From the NCBI GenBank assembly GCA_020890945.1, contig JAJHPK010000050.1:1-63642 (forward strand): a stretch of DNA of 63,642 nucleotides, written 5' to 3'. Below the pieces are notes generated by a model. That model had not been told where the DNA came from and did not search any database. It saw nothing but the letters and a program-made list of their open reading frames with translations. The position numbers and the translations under genes are program-made. This stretch comes from Nitrosomonas sp. Its GTDB lineage: Bacteria; Pseudomonadota; Gammaproteobacteria; Burkholderiales; Nitrosomonadaceae. Positions within the stretch are counted from its first letter, which is position 1. Each line of letters starts with the position of its first letter. Positions 1 through 8,100 of the stretch are shown in pieces.

Positions 1-1
1 A

Positions 2-94
2 AGAGGTTATAATCTGTTAGCAGATGTAATCAATGGCGTTAAATTTGTTAACGGTATTAAACAAGCAGAGGATCAAAAACAGAATGCCGCTTGA
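2..94 (+). pseudogene. C-terminal scrap of an unrecognised protein
   Basis: An open frame enters from the left edge and ends at TGA (92-94), giving 30 residues that end in a Lys/Gln-rich tail. The residues RGYNLLADVINGVKFVNGI look like real coding sequence, but I cannot name the family. It lies 27 bases before another gene fragment and close to an insertion sequence, so it may be the end of a mobile-element gene. That is a guess from context. Confidence 0.4.
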
Positions 95-121
95 TTCTCT
101 ATACACCAGATTTGACTATAG

Positions 122-391
122 CTCGATGTCGCTTTGACATTAATGCGAACTGGCACAATTCAAAAATCTGACTGGTTGAGCGGACAAACTTATCAATTTG
201 CAGACGGATCTATTGCGAATAGCAAACGATTCAAATTGAAATCCGTCAAGATTGGAAATAAAACTCTTAAAAATGTGACATGCAGTATTGCCGGAACAAT
301 CCAGGCCCCAATGCTACTGGGTCAAAGCGTACTTAAAAAATTAGGGAGATATACGATTGATTACGAAAAAGAAGTAATTCAATTCGAATAA
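122..391 (+). pseudogene. Retropepsin-like aspartic protease, 5'-truncated fragment
   Basis: The frame opens right after an in-frame TAG (119-121) and runs to TAA at 391, about 89 residues. The C-terminal part has the features of bacterial clan AA retropepsin-like proteases: a flap-like QFADGS stretch, then MLLGQSVLKKLGRY near the end, corresponding to the hydrophobic-Gly pair that closes the active site. The N-terminal half with the catalytic Asp-Thr/Ser-Gly motif is missing, and no good start or ribosome binding site precedes the frame. It therefore looks like a remnant without activity. Family assignment is from memory of similar proteins. Confidence 0.5.
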
Positions 392-414
392 TAATAGCTT
401 ATCTGCAAGAGATT

Positions 415-588
415 TCAGGGTTGTTTGCAGAAAAGTTGACTAAAATAAACGGTGAGCATTTCATAAGGAGTAGCAATATTCAAACCTTTATGGGGTTTGA
501 CAGCATTGTAGAAGTTAATGAGATGCAATAACTGAATACGCCGATCGGCGCTGTCTTTAAAGGAAATTTGACTGTGCCAGATGTCCAT
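415..588 (-). pseudogene. Integrase-core transposase, C-terminal fragment
   Basis: The minus-strand frame ends at 415 and carries residues such as LLHLINFYNAVKPHKGLN followed by TPYEML. This is the typical end of an rve/DDE integrase core (IS3/IS481-like), with the FYN..KPHK..L..TP signature. The 5' part is absent: immediately upstream of the ATG at 586-588 lies the inverted terminal repeat of an IS5-type element. The few in-frame codons further upstream derive from that repeat. It is read as an older transposase gene interrupted by the later insertion. Confidence 0.55.
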
Positions 589-604
589 TAGGGAAACGCT
601 GAAC
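589..604 (+). repeat. IS5-type terminal inverted repeat, left
   Basis: This is the 16-bp sequence TAGGGAAACGCTGAAC. Its exact reverse complement lies at 1763-1778. It abuts the interrupted integrase fragment. Confidence 0.8.
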
Positions 605-761
605 AATTAGCGGCTTTCAGATTTTTCGGTGTTACTGTCAGTTTTTTTGAACACGAATTCCCGGTAATTCGTTTTTTGGCAGCGTTTTACCACCAGATTT
701 CCCCTGTTTGTGCTTCATCGTCTGACGTTGAGGCATTTTGAGCGGCGGCCCCCTCAAATAG

Positions 762-1732
762 TCAGCAACCCCCCTGTGCAGCAGGGTACAAGTTGACCAA
801 GCCCACCATCATATTTACCTGGACGGTATTCTTCATCAGCCCGCGATAGCGGGTTCGGGTGAATCCAAACTGTCGCTTGATCACCCGGAATACATGTTCC
901 ACCCGCGCCCGGATCGAGGAGTGCTTCCGGTTACGCTTTTTCTGACTTCCCGAGAGATTCTGTCCGGGCCTGCGTTTGTCTTGCACACACCAGCCGTATT
1001 TCTAACTGCCGTGATCCGCGCTCGTATTCATCATTGGTGTAACCCGCGTCGCCCAAGATAACCTCGTCTTCGGCTCGCAGTAGCTTGGGCAAAACGTTGA
1101 TGTCGGCTTCATTGGCTGCGGTAATTTCAACCGTGTACACCGCTCCTGAGCCCATGTCTGCACCAACATGTACCTTCATGCCAAAGTATCTCGCTCTCCC
1201 TTCTTCGTCTGATGCATCTCAGGTCACGCGCTTGTTCCTGATTCTTGGTCGAACTTGGCGCGTGAATGAGTGTGGCATCCACCATCGTGCCTTTGGAAAC
1301 CAGCAATCATTAAGCCTTAAGGTGGGTATTGATCACTTCCAGCAATATCGCCGTCAGTTCATGCTGCTCCAAAAGATGACGGAAATTCAGTATCGTGGTT
1401 TCGTCCGGCAGGCTCTCGGTTATCCCGTAAAATCCCATAAAGCACCGCACACTCTCAATCTCATACAGCGCATCTTCCATTTGCCGGTCAGACAGGTTGA
1501 ACCAATTCTGTATGCAGTAAATACGAAACATGCTCCCCAGCGTCATCGGTTAGCAGTCTAACCGTCCAGCCTTGAGATAATGCAGCTCAATGTGCGACAG
1601 CAAAACTGTCCAGAGCATTACCCTTTCCTTTTTCCTTAAGAACCCCCCCCGGCGCGTCCGGCGTTTCTTGTGACTGTAGTCAAGATCTGCAAAGCCTGAT
1701 TGGCGTGACTTGGCGTACTTAAAAGTTATCAA
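762..1732 (-). pseudogene. IS5-family transposase, multiply disrupted
   Basis: Read from 1732 downward, four pieces reconstruct one transposase. The N-terminus spans 1732-1553 (ends KAGRLDC) and stops at an in-frame TAA (1550-1552). In the same frame, 1546-1310 continues with FRIYCIQNWFNLSDRQMEDALYE and LPDETTILNFRHLLE. About 1310-1190 needs another frame (KGTMVDATLIHAPSSTKN). Then 1179-931 gives VHVGADMGSG and AEDEVILGDAGYTNDEYE, and 986-762 gives the C-terminus [21 protein letters not shown], with the DDE glutamate in the RVEH context. At least one nonsense codon and two frameshifts make it inactive. Confidence 0.75.
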
Positions 1733-1762
1733 GTAAAGCTATTATCTCAAACTTCGGGATTC

Positions 1763-1778
1763 GTTCAGCGTTTCCCTA
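1763..1778 (+). repeat. IS5-type terminal inverted repeat, right
   Basis: GTTCAGCGTTTCCCTA is the exact reverse complement of bases 589-604. It marks the outer right end of the element. Confidence 0.8.
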
Positions 1779-2613
1779 GGAATCCTTACAGAATTCTGCT
1801 ATATGCTCCATTGTTATCACTCCAGCAGTTTCCGACTAAATGTCTGATTTTCTCCCATAAGATGATAATTTTTCAATGTTGATTGACAGATTACCTGATT
1901 AAAATTTGATTAGTACATGCAATTTTATCTGATCAGTTTTAGATTAGCGTCAACATTGTGATGGTTTTGACTATCGAGTTAGGGTTTATAAATTGATCAA
2001 TATGTTTCAGAAAACTTTCTTTTCAGGTGAGGAGAATTGCATCAAATGCTAAAAATACATACCCGTTACCTAAGTATTATTGAATTGGAATATCCTTATA
2101 TTATTCATATCCTTATAAAAAATTCTCAACTGTGTAAAGTTCTCGGAAACTACGATAATTGCAAAAAATGTATTGACATGGTTATTTTTCCCACGTATAT
2201 TTTTTTCAGAGGGAAATTTCTACACGAATAGGTTTGGATTCTGTCTTTTTCCCCTCTCTTAAAGAAGATTGATGTTGATTAATATGAAAAATGGCAGTAA
2301 TTAAACGGTTATAAAAGCTCTTATGAGTGATTATCGTTTAGTTAGTCAATTGATTTTGAACAACTTTTGTAATTTTAAATAGCTTGTTTCATTTTCTCCA
2401 AACTCGTTCTACTAATAAATAAAAAACAATGCAGATTGTGGTAATTGACTAAAATTTAGTGATTTCCGAGGTCTGTATTTTGATTTTTTACAATAGCTGT
2501 TTGATTAAGCGTAAGCAAAAATACTAGCAGCCTTTGAATATTCGCTTGTCTACTTTCACTCCTAGTCGATAACTGAATAATCAAAATAAATTTAATCGTT
2601 AAAGGAAAACTTA
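1779..2613. other. AT-rich gene-poor stretch with a minus-strand start scrap
   Basis: Just outside the IS, the minus strand has an ATG at 1809-1811 with a GGAG ribosome binding site at 1820-1823. It reads MEHIAEFCKDS before hitting the IS, and could be the 5' end of the gene interrupted by the insertion. A 64-codon plus-strand frame from TTG 2037 to 2231 has a GGAG just upstream, but its composition is not convincing and I do not call it a gene. The rest is AT-rich and holds nothing I recognise except the probable promoter region of the gene at 2614. Confidence 0.45.
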
Positions 2614-3753
2614 ATGAAAATAATAAGTAATCATGAAATAGATATAATAAATAATAATTTTTTTACAGTGACTTTTAAAAACAGTTTAATAGTTTTTGCT
2701 GTTTTGTTTTTTGTTATCAGTGCCTGTCTGCTTCCTTTGAAAACTGCTACAGCAGGTAACGCAGTCAAATGGCATCCAGGGCATTATTATATTCTTACGC
2801 CTAAACAACAATCTGTTGATTCCTATATGCAGACAGTTTATAACGAATTACAAAATACTCCAGCATTACTAGGTATACAGGCCCGTTTTTCATGGTCAGA
2901 GTTGGAAACGGCTAAAGGCGTATATAATTTTGCTTTAATCGATAAACTACTTGCTCAATTATCATCTCGGAAGAAACGACTTTTCGTTTTTGTAGCTATA
3001 AAGACCTTTAGCCCAGATGAATCTGCAATACCTAGTTATTTAAAAACTGCAGAGTATGAAGGAGGAGAATTTAAATACTCAGCATCTAATTCGACTAAAC
3101 CTAAAGGCAGATATGCTAAGCTTTGGAATGCGAAGGTAAGAGATAGACTAGCGGCGTTATACGTAGCGTTGGGAAACCGTTATAATTCGCATCCATATTT
3201 TGAAGGCACGACGTCGAATGAAACAGCCTTCGGAAATGCGATTCCAAAAATGACGTCGGCTCAACAAGATGCTTTTTTTAATAATTTAGCCATTGTTTAT
3301 GAAAAAGCGCGCGTAGCGTTTCCAAATACGGTGAATATACAATACCTTAATTATCCGCGTTCCGAATTAGCAGAAATAATAGGAAAATTCAAGCAGTCTA
3401 AAACAGGGATAGGTTGCCCGGACATATTTCTTCAGGATCCCGGCGTTAATTCTGAAGGAGGCATTTATTCACATTACCCAAAAAACAGCGGTATACTTCC
3501 GTTGATGTTACAAGTCGAGCATCCAAATTATTTGAATACTCGTCATGATAATACGGGATATAAGCCTACAGTTTCTGAATTGCTTAAATTTGGAAGAGAT
3601 AAATTAAAGACCAATTATATTTTTTGGACAAGAATTCCAGGGTTCCATGACAAGGTTTTAGAGCTTTTGAACTTTAAGGAACAAAGATCTAGTCCTTCTG
3701 GTGGTCTACGTTCAGCTTGCCCGAGCGTTTTCTCTTCATGTAAAACTAATTAG
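2614..3753 (+). CDS. Exported glycosidase-like protein, unknown substrate
   Basis: 379 residues with a good ribosome binding site (AAAGGA, 8 bases before ATG). A hydrophobic segment at about residues 24-45 followed by TATAG suggests a signal peptide, so the protein is probably exported. The body resembles TIM-barrel glycoside hydrolases of the GH5/GH42 type: ARFSWSELETAKGVYNFALID matches the early-barrel motif of such enzymes, and an Asn-Glu pair in TTSNETAFG is a possible acid/base glutamate. A Glu in LQVEHPNY could be the nucleophile. The gene stands alone in an AT-rich region after an IS, which fits lateral acquisition. Substrate and activity are unknown, and the family call is tentative. 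Confidence 0.6.
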   Translation: MKIISNHEIDIINNNFFTVTFKNSLIVFAVLFFVISACLLPLKTATAGNAVKWHPGHYYILTPKQQSVDSYMQTVYNELQNTPALLGIQARFSWSELETAKGVYNFALIDKLLAQLSSRKKRLFVFVAIKTFSPDESAIPSYLKTAEYEGGEFKYSASNSTKPKGRYAKLWNAKVRDRLAALYVALGNRYNSHPYFEGTTSNETAFGNAIPKMTSAQQDAFFNNLAIVYEKARVAFPNTVNIQYLNYPRSELAEIIGKFKQSKTGIGCPDIFLQDPGVNSEGGIYSHYPKNSGILPLMLQVEHPNYLNTRHDNTGYKPTVSELLKFGRDKLKTNYIFWTRIPGFHDKVLELLNFKEQRSSPSGGLRSACPSVFSSCKTN

Positions 3754-3797
3754 TGGAATTCGCTAATTATTATTTTTAAATTAAATAACGAAACTCA

Positions 3798-3825
3798 GGA
3801 AGGGTATTTTTTACGATGCCCTTCC
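3798..3825 (+). terminator. Hairpin after the glycosidase-like gene
   Basis: GGAAGGG at 3798-3804 pairs with CCCTTCC at 3819-3825 around a T-rich loop, 45 bases after the stop codon. There is no long T-run afterwards, so it may be a weak or factor-assisted terminator. Confidence 0.45.
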
Positions 3826-3968
3826 CCTTGTATTGTTAAAGACGACGAATTTAGAGAGAGTTCTGTTATTGTGGTTAATCATTGATTAGTAGGTGTAGAA
3901 TCAGATTTTAGCTCAACGTTAGATGTTATTGCTTAGTTAAGGCTACTATCATTACAGAGTCAATTCTT

Positions 3969-4012
3969 TAAAATCCCCCGTACTACAAAATTTTGTAGTA
4001 CGGGGGATTTTA
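3969..4012. repeat. 44-bp perfect palindrome
   Basis: Two 22-base arms (3969-3990 and 3991-4012) are exact reverse complements with no loop. The core is TACAAAATTTTGTA, flanked by runs of five C and five G and then A- and T-rich ends. The T-rich ends on both sides could make it a bidirectional terminator between the plus-strand gene ending at 3753 and the minus-strand regulator ending at 4387. Perfect loop-less symmetry is also typical of mobile-element junctions. Confidence 0.8.
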
Positions 4013-4154
4013 GTTTATCGATTCTGGAAAAAGCATCAGCCGAGAAATCTTTGCACGGTTGCAATCTTGGTTGATGAGTCAAATACTATCACTGTTTCTT
4101 AACAACTTACTAGACTAACACATTGTCTCTGCTATCCTAGAACCGTACTTTTTT

Positions 4155-4245
4155 AGAGGTCTTTGCAAAACCCTATTTTACAAAATTTCAGTTCAATAAA
4201 AACAGTGGGTTAGAAATGACAATATGGGTTTTTGCAAAAGTTTCG
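4155..4245. repeat. Small inverted-repeat (MITE-like) element
   Basis: The left end AGAGGTCTTTGCAAAACCC and the right end GGGTTTTTGCAAAAGTTTCG form an imperfect inverted repeat about 90 bp apart. CTTTGCAAAA-type termini resemble the ends of IS5/IS1106-type elements, so this may be a non-autonomous derivative. A related pair of ends occurs at 39878-39958. There is no coding capacity. Confidence 0.4.
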
Positions 4246-4386
4246 AATTACTGCGCCCTTGCGACAGGAGATAGCCTGTTTACAGTGATTGTTTCCAGCT
4301 CACTACAGAAAAATACTCACAAACTTACTAATAAATACCAAATTACATTGAAGTAAAAAATTTGCTGGATTTTGCAAGGGGCTATT

Positions 4387-5043
4387 TTAGTGTTTTTCAG
4401 AAATCCAGCGGGTTGCGTAACGGATCAAATCAGCGCCATCTTTTAAATTTAATTTTGTTCGAATATTGAATCGATGCGTTTCGATGGTTTTAATACTTCG
4501 GCAGAGCAAATCAGCGATTTCCTGACTGCTTCTTCCTTGTCCAATCAAATGCAGAACTTCAAATTCGCTTGGAGTCAGTGTGTTGATTAAATCCTCCGGT
4601 GTTGAGCTACCTCCTGATACGATACGTTGCAACACTCTTTCATTCATTGGTTTACTAAGATAAACATTACCTTTTAATACATCACGAATAGCTGTCAACA
4701 TGACATCACCGGCTTCTTGTTTCATCACATAACCTTTTGCGCCGGCCCGTAATGCGCGTTCTGCATATACCGATTCGTCATGCATGGAAATAAAAAGAAC
4801 GGGGATGTTTGGAATTAAGGCATGAATACTTTTGATGACCTCCAAACCTGAAACGGTTTTGAGGGTAATATCCAAACAAATGAGATCCGGAGCAGGATTC
4901 TTTTTAAGATAAGCAATCGCTTCATTGCCATCACCTGCTTCGGCAATAACCTCCATATCCGGCTCCATGTTTATTAACATGGCCATACCGTGACGTAACA
5001 TCGCGTGGTCATCAACCAACATGATTTTTGCTTTGCTCTTCAT
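4387..5043 (-). CDS. NarL/FixJ-type response regulator
   Basis: 218 residues. The receiver domain spans about residues 6-122, with the acidic pair D11/D12, the phospho-acceptor D58 (CLDIT), S86 and the conserved K108 (YVMK). A LuxR-type helix-turn-helix covers about 150-212, with LTPSEFEVLHLIGQG and a recognition region IKTIETH. It is a DNA-binding transcription regulator activated by phosphorylation. The start lies 9 bases after the stop of the histidine kinase on the same strand, so the two form an operon and surely a cognate pair. The start is not preceded by a strong ribosome binding site, which fits translational coupling. Target genes are unknown. Confidence 0.9.
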   Translation of the reverse strand: MKSKAKIMLVDDHAMLRHGMAMLINMEPDMEVIAEAGDGNEAIAYLKKNPAPDLICLDITLKTVSGLEVIKSIHALIPNIPVLFISMHDESVYAERALRAGAKGYVMKQEAGDVMLTAIRDVLKGNVYLSKPMNERVLQRIVSGGSSTPEDLINTLTPSEFEVLHLIGQGRSSQEIADLLCRSIKTIETHRFNIRTKLNLKDGADLIRYATRWISEKH

Positions 5044-5052
5044 TTTATTACA

Positions 5053-7938
5053 CTAACTCATTCGCATTTCCAACCGCACTTCCGTTCCGTTTTCATTCGA
5101 AAGTAGAATGTCCAGTTTGGCGCCAAGCTGTTTAGCTCGGTATTGCATAATTTTGATTCCCATCCCCGAAGATGCTTCACGAGTGCCATCTGCGCTACCT
5201 GAAAAACCTATCCCGTCATCACAAATCGATAGACGTAATATTTCATTGTCTACCACCAAAGAAATATCCAAATGCTGCGCTTTGCCATGACGGATTGCGT
5301 TATTGATAGCCTCCTGGGTAATGCGGTATAAATTAAGCGAGGTGGTATTATCGTTGATAAAGATATTATCTTGACAGTTAAAATGACAAGCAATCTTGTA
5401 GGTGCTTGTTATTCTTTCTGCTAGTGTTTTGAGTGCGGGAATTAATCCATTTGACTCAAGTTCAAAAGGCAATAATCCCTGTGCCAGTTGCTTAATTTGT
5501 ATTACTGCTGTTTGTGCTTGTGTAGCAATAGAAGCTGCAGTGCCAGCCATTTTCTCATCCCTGTTTGTTGAGGCAATTTTTTTCTCGAGTGCCAGTGCTT
5601 GATAGCCGATAGCGGCGACTTGTTGACCTAAATTGTCGTGTAATTCCTGACCAATGGTATGAGCTTGTTCTTCTGCTATAAATACCAGTGCTTGCTCAAG
5701 TCTTTTGCGCTCAAGCCAGCTTTCTAAATCCGTTGCGATTGCATTGACTAATTTCTGTTCTTCTTGCAATAAAAAAGGCTTGCTATCGGGATAAAATACG
5801 CGTAATTGACCGCAAACCTTGCCATTGACGCTGATGGATGCCCAGCAAGTGCATGCAGGATCTCGATCCGCACGTCGTTGTCCAGGTAGTCTTTCCATGA
5901 TTTTGGCTTTCGAAAGAGAAGGTTGATCTGAATGCTGGTCATATTTACCGGAAGTAAAACGCCAACTGTTTAGCTCGATGATACCAGTCGCAATGTGAGG
6001 AAATTGTAAAGCGGGGATTAAATGGTCAAAAATACTCTGACAAACATTATCGATCAACGATTCCACGCTAATGCTGCGGCGAATTTCGTATAAGCAAGTG
6101 ATTTCTTTTAAACGTTCATGCAATAATTCATCAACTTTTTTGCGTTCCAGCCACTTCGATAAATCACTAGCTACGGCGTCGATCAGATTCTGTTCTTCTA
6201 ACACCAAAAAGGGTTGATCTTCCGGATAAAAAACGCTTAGATGACCACAAAATCTATTATCTACGATGATTTTGGATTGCAAAAATGATCCTATCGCATC
6301 GCTTCTTTTATAACATTCAAAACATACTTTATTGTAGTGATTGAGTATGGTAGGAGAGTGATTGGCAAAATTCCGTTGATAATCTCTAGAGGTAAATCGT
6401 TTTCCATAAATCTCGATAACGATGGTAGTTATTTCAGGAAATTGAATTGCCGGTATTAAGTATTCAAAAATATTCTGACAAACATTTTCGATCGATAAAT
6501 CATGTCCCATTCCCCGTCTTATTTCATATAAGCAGGTAATTTCTTTCAATCGAATGTGCAGCAGTTCATCAACTTGTTTACGTTCTAGCCACCTTGCCAG
6601 ATCTGCAGTAATAGCATCAATCAGCTTTTGTTCTTCTAACAGGAAGGATTTATCACTAGGATAAAAAACCCTTAATTGACCACATGATTTCCCATTGACG
6701 ATAATGGTAGAAAATAACTCATGCGTTTGGTTTTTTGTGCCATAACTAATGGATGAAATTCGCTTGCCATCCAATTCGATCATTGCGGAAACATCGTCAG
6801 GATACTGTAGAGCAGGAATTAAGTGTCTGAAGATTTCCTGACAAATATCGTGTATTGGTAACTCTATATCAATATTGCTGCGAATTTCGTAAAGACACGT
6901 GATTTCCTTGAGTCTTTCCTGCAACAGAATTTCTTTACGGCTGAGTTCTACAGAAAATTTTTCTGCGATTTCTTTGGCGCTACGAGCTTTTTGTTCGGAT
7001 GTAACAAGCTTCCCGATAAACCAATTGAGTAGTAGTATTTCGGCCCCGATCAAGCCAGCGAGATAAAGAATAATAATTTTTAGTTCTTTATTAATTGGTT
7101 GAAATAACTCTTCTTCATCCAGTTTTAATACCATTCCCAACCCAATCGCACGTAAAGGATGATAAGCCTCGACGACCGGAACATTCCGATAATCTTTGAC
7201 AGCGATGAGACCACTTTTACCATCGAGAGCATAACTAATTGGGAAGGATTCCGCTTCAGTAACTTGTTTCAATTGCTTAAATTGCACTCCGTCATTTTGA
7301 CTGATCAAACAAGGCATGTCGCCTTTACCTTGTTCGGATGGTGCGCACAAAATAAATTCTCCTGTTTCACCCACTAATCGAATTTCACTGAAACTTCTCG
7401 TCAATTGTGGTAAAGCAATTTCAACAGAGACTCTACCGATGTGGCGCATTTCTTGATCTAATATGTCCTCACTGGTTTTAAAAATGAATTGTTCATCCCA
7501 AATCAAAGAAGTCTTGGCACCTCGATTTAGCGTCAGAGATTGGTGTTTGTTTTTAGAAGGACGGCCCGATTGCGTTAATGGTTTGTCATTGGCATCATAA
7601 AGTACGACATTCACAAATCCTGATTGAAGCAACGATTCTGTACTTCGATGTAGATCTTGCAAAGAATTTACATCTTTCGGATTCGCATTGAGTCTTTGTA
7701 GTGCTTGAATCCAAAAAGGACGTGTCGTAAGTGAATGAGTGTCAGCTAGCGCTTTTTCGACTTGGCTTTCCAGCAGCAATGCCTTACCTTGTAATGCAAC
7801 ATCAAGACCACGTCCGAGCACCGATTCAATTTGCTCTCGCATGGAGTGGTAAACCGCGAGACCCGTCGTGAGGGTCAATCCTAATAATAAAAGAGCGCTG
7901 ATGATGCTAATCCTGCGTTCGTCATGTAATACTGGCAA
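5053..7938 (-). CDS. Membrane sensor histidine kinase with three GAF-like repeats
   Basis: 961 residues. A transmembrane helix at about 12-30, an extracytoplasmic sensor region to about 285 and a second helix at about 287-312 place a sensing loop outside the cell. Next come three homologous modules at about residues 339-450, 457-600 and 604-735. Each starts with ERLKEITCLYEIR or close to it and ends with a WLER(K) segment, in the style of GAF domains. The kinase core is of the HisKA_3 type: the phospho-accepting His is at about 767 in GQELHDNLGQQ. The HATPase domain has an N-box (ITQEAINNAIRHG), a G1 box (DDGIGF) and a G2 region (GMGIKIM). It is NarX/DegS-like and pairs with the regulator just downstream. 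The signal is unknown. Confidence 0.9.
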   Translation of the reverse strand: MPVLHDERRISIISALLLLGLTLTTGLAVYHSMREQIESVLGRGLDVALQGKALLLESQVEKALADTHSLTTRPFWIQALQRLNANPKDVNSLQDLHRSTESLLQSGFVNVVLYDANDKPLTQSGRPSKNKHQSLTLNRGAKTSLIWDEQFIFKTSEDILDQEMRHIGRVSVEIALPQLTRSFSEIRLVGETGEFILCAPSEQGKGDMPCLISQNDGVQFKQLKQVTEAESFPISYALDGKSGLIAVKDYRNVPVVEAYHPLRAIGLGMVLKLDEEELFQPINKELKIIILYLAGLIGAEILLLNWFIGKLVTSEQKARSAKEIAEKFSVELSRKEILLQERLKEITCLYEIRSNIDIELPIHDICQEIFRHLIPALQYPDDVSAMIELDGKRISSISYGTKNQTHELFSTIIVNGKSCGQLRVFYPSDKSFLLEEQKLIDAITADLARWLERKQVDELLHIRLKEITCLYEIRRGMGHDLSIENVCQNIFEYLIPAIQFPEITTIVIEIYGKRFTSRDYQRNFANHSPTILNHYNKVCFECYKRSDAIGSFLQSKIIVDNRFCGHLSVFYPEDQPFLVLEEQNLIDAVASDLSKWLERKKVDELLHERLKEITCLYEIRRSISVESLIDNVCQSIFDHLIPALQFPHIATGIIELNSWRFTSGKYDQHSDQPSLSKAKIMERLPGQRRADRDPACTCWASISVNGKVCGQLRVFYPDSKPFLLQEEQKLVNAIATDLESWLERKRLEQALVFIAEEQAHTIGQELHDNLGQQVAAIGYQALALEKKIASTNRDEKMAGTAASIATQAQTAVIQIKQLAQGLLPFELESNGLIPALKTLAERITSTYKIACHFNCQDNIFINDNTTSLNLYRITQEAINNAIRHGKAQHLDISLVVDNEILRLSICDDGIGFSGSADGTREASSGMGIKIMQYRAKQLGAKLDILLSNENGTEVRLEMRMS

Positions 7939-8100
7939 TTCAACACTCCGTGGAAAGATTATTGGTTATTTTTGGTCATTGTATAAATTGTAAGAACACT
8001 ACGATGACTCAATGTGAAAGTTTATGAGGCTGGTTAGAAAAAAGAAATATAAAAATAACCTGCTCATTACATAAATTGGGTGAACTCTAATCGGTTAATG

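Larger units (their letters stand above)
589..1778 (-). mobile_element. Decayed IS5-family insertion sequence
   Basis: A perfect 16-bp inverted repeat bounds the element: TAGGGAAACGCTGAAC at 589-604 and its reverse complement at 1763-1778. The enclosed 1.19 kb is the usual IS5-family size and carries a broken DDE transposase on the minus strand. The flanking bases read TTAG on the left and CTAG on the right, both fitting the YTAR target preference of some IS5 elements, but they are not identical. A clean target duplication is therefore not proven. Runs of C/G at about 1646 and 770 look like indel sites. Confidence 0.7.

Noticed and set aside
1085-1561. Long plus-strand open frame of 158 codons
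   Set aside because: It is antisense to the decayed IS5 transposase and has no family match; its length follows from the transposase codon pattern.
2037-2231. 64-codon frame from TTG in the AT-rich gap, with GGAG upstream
   Set aside because: The non-ATG start and composition look like random AT-rich sequence and I see no recognisable motif.
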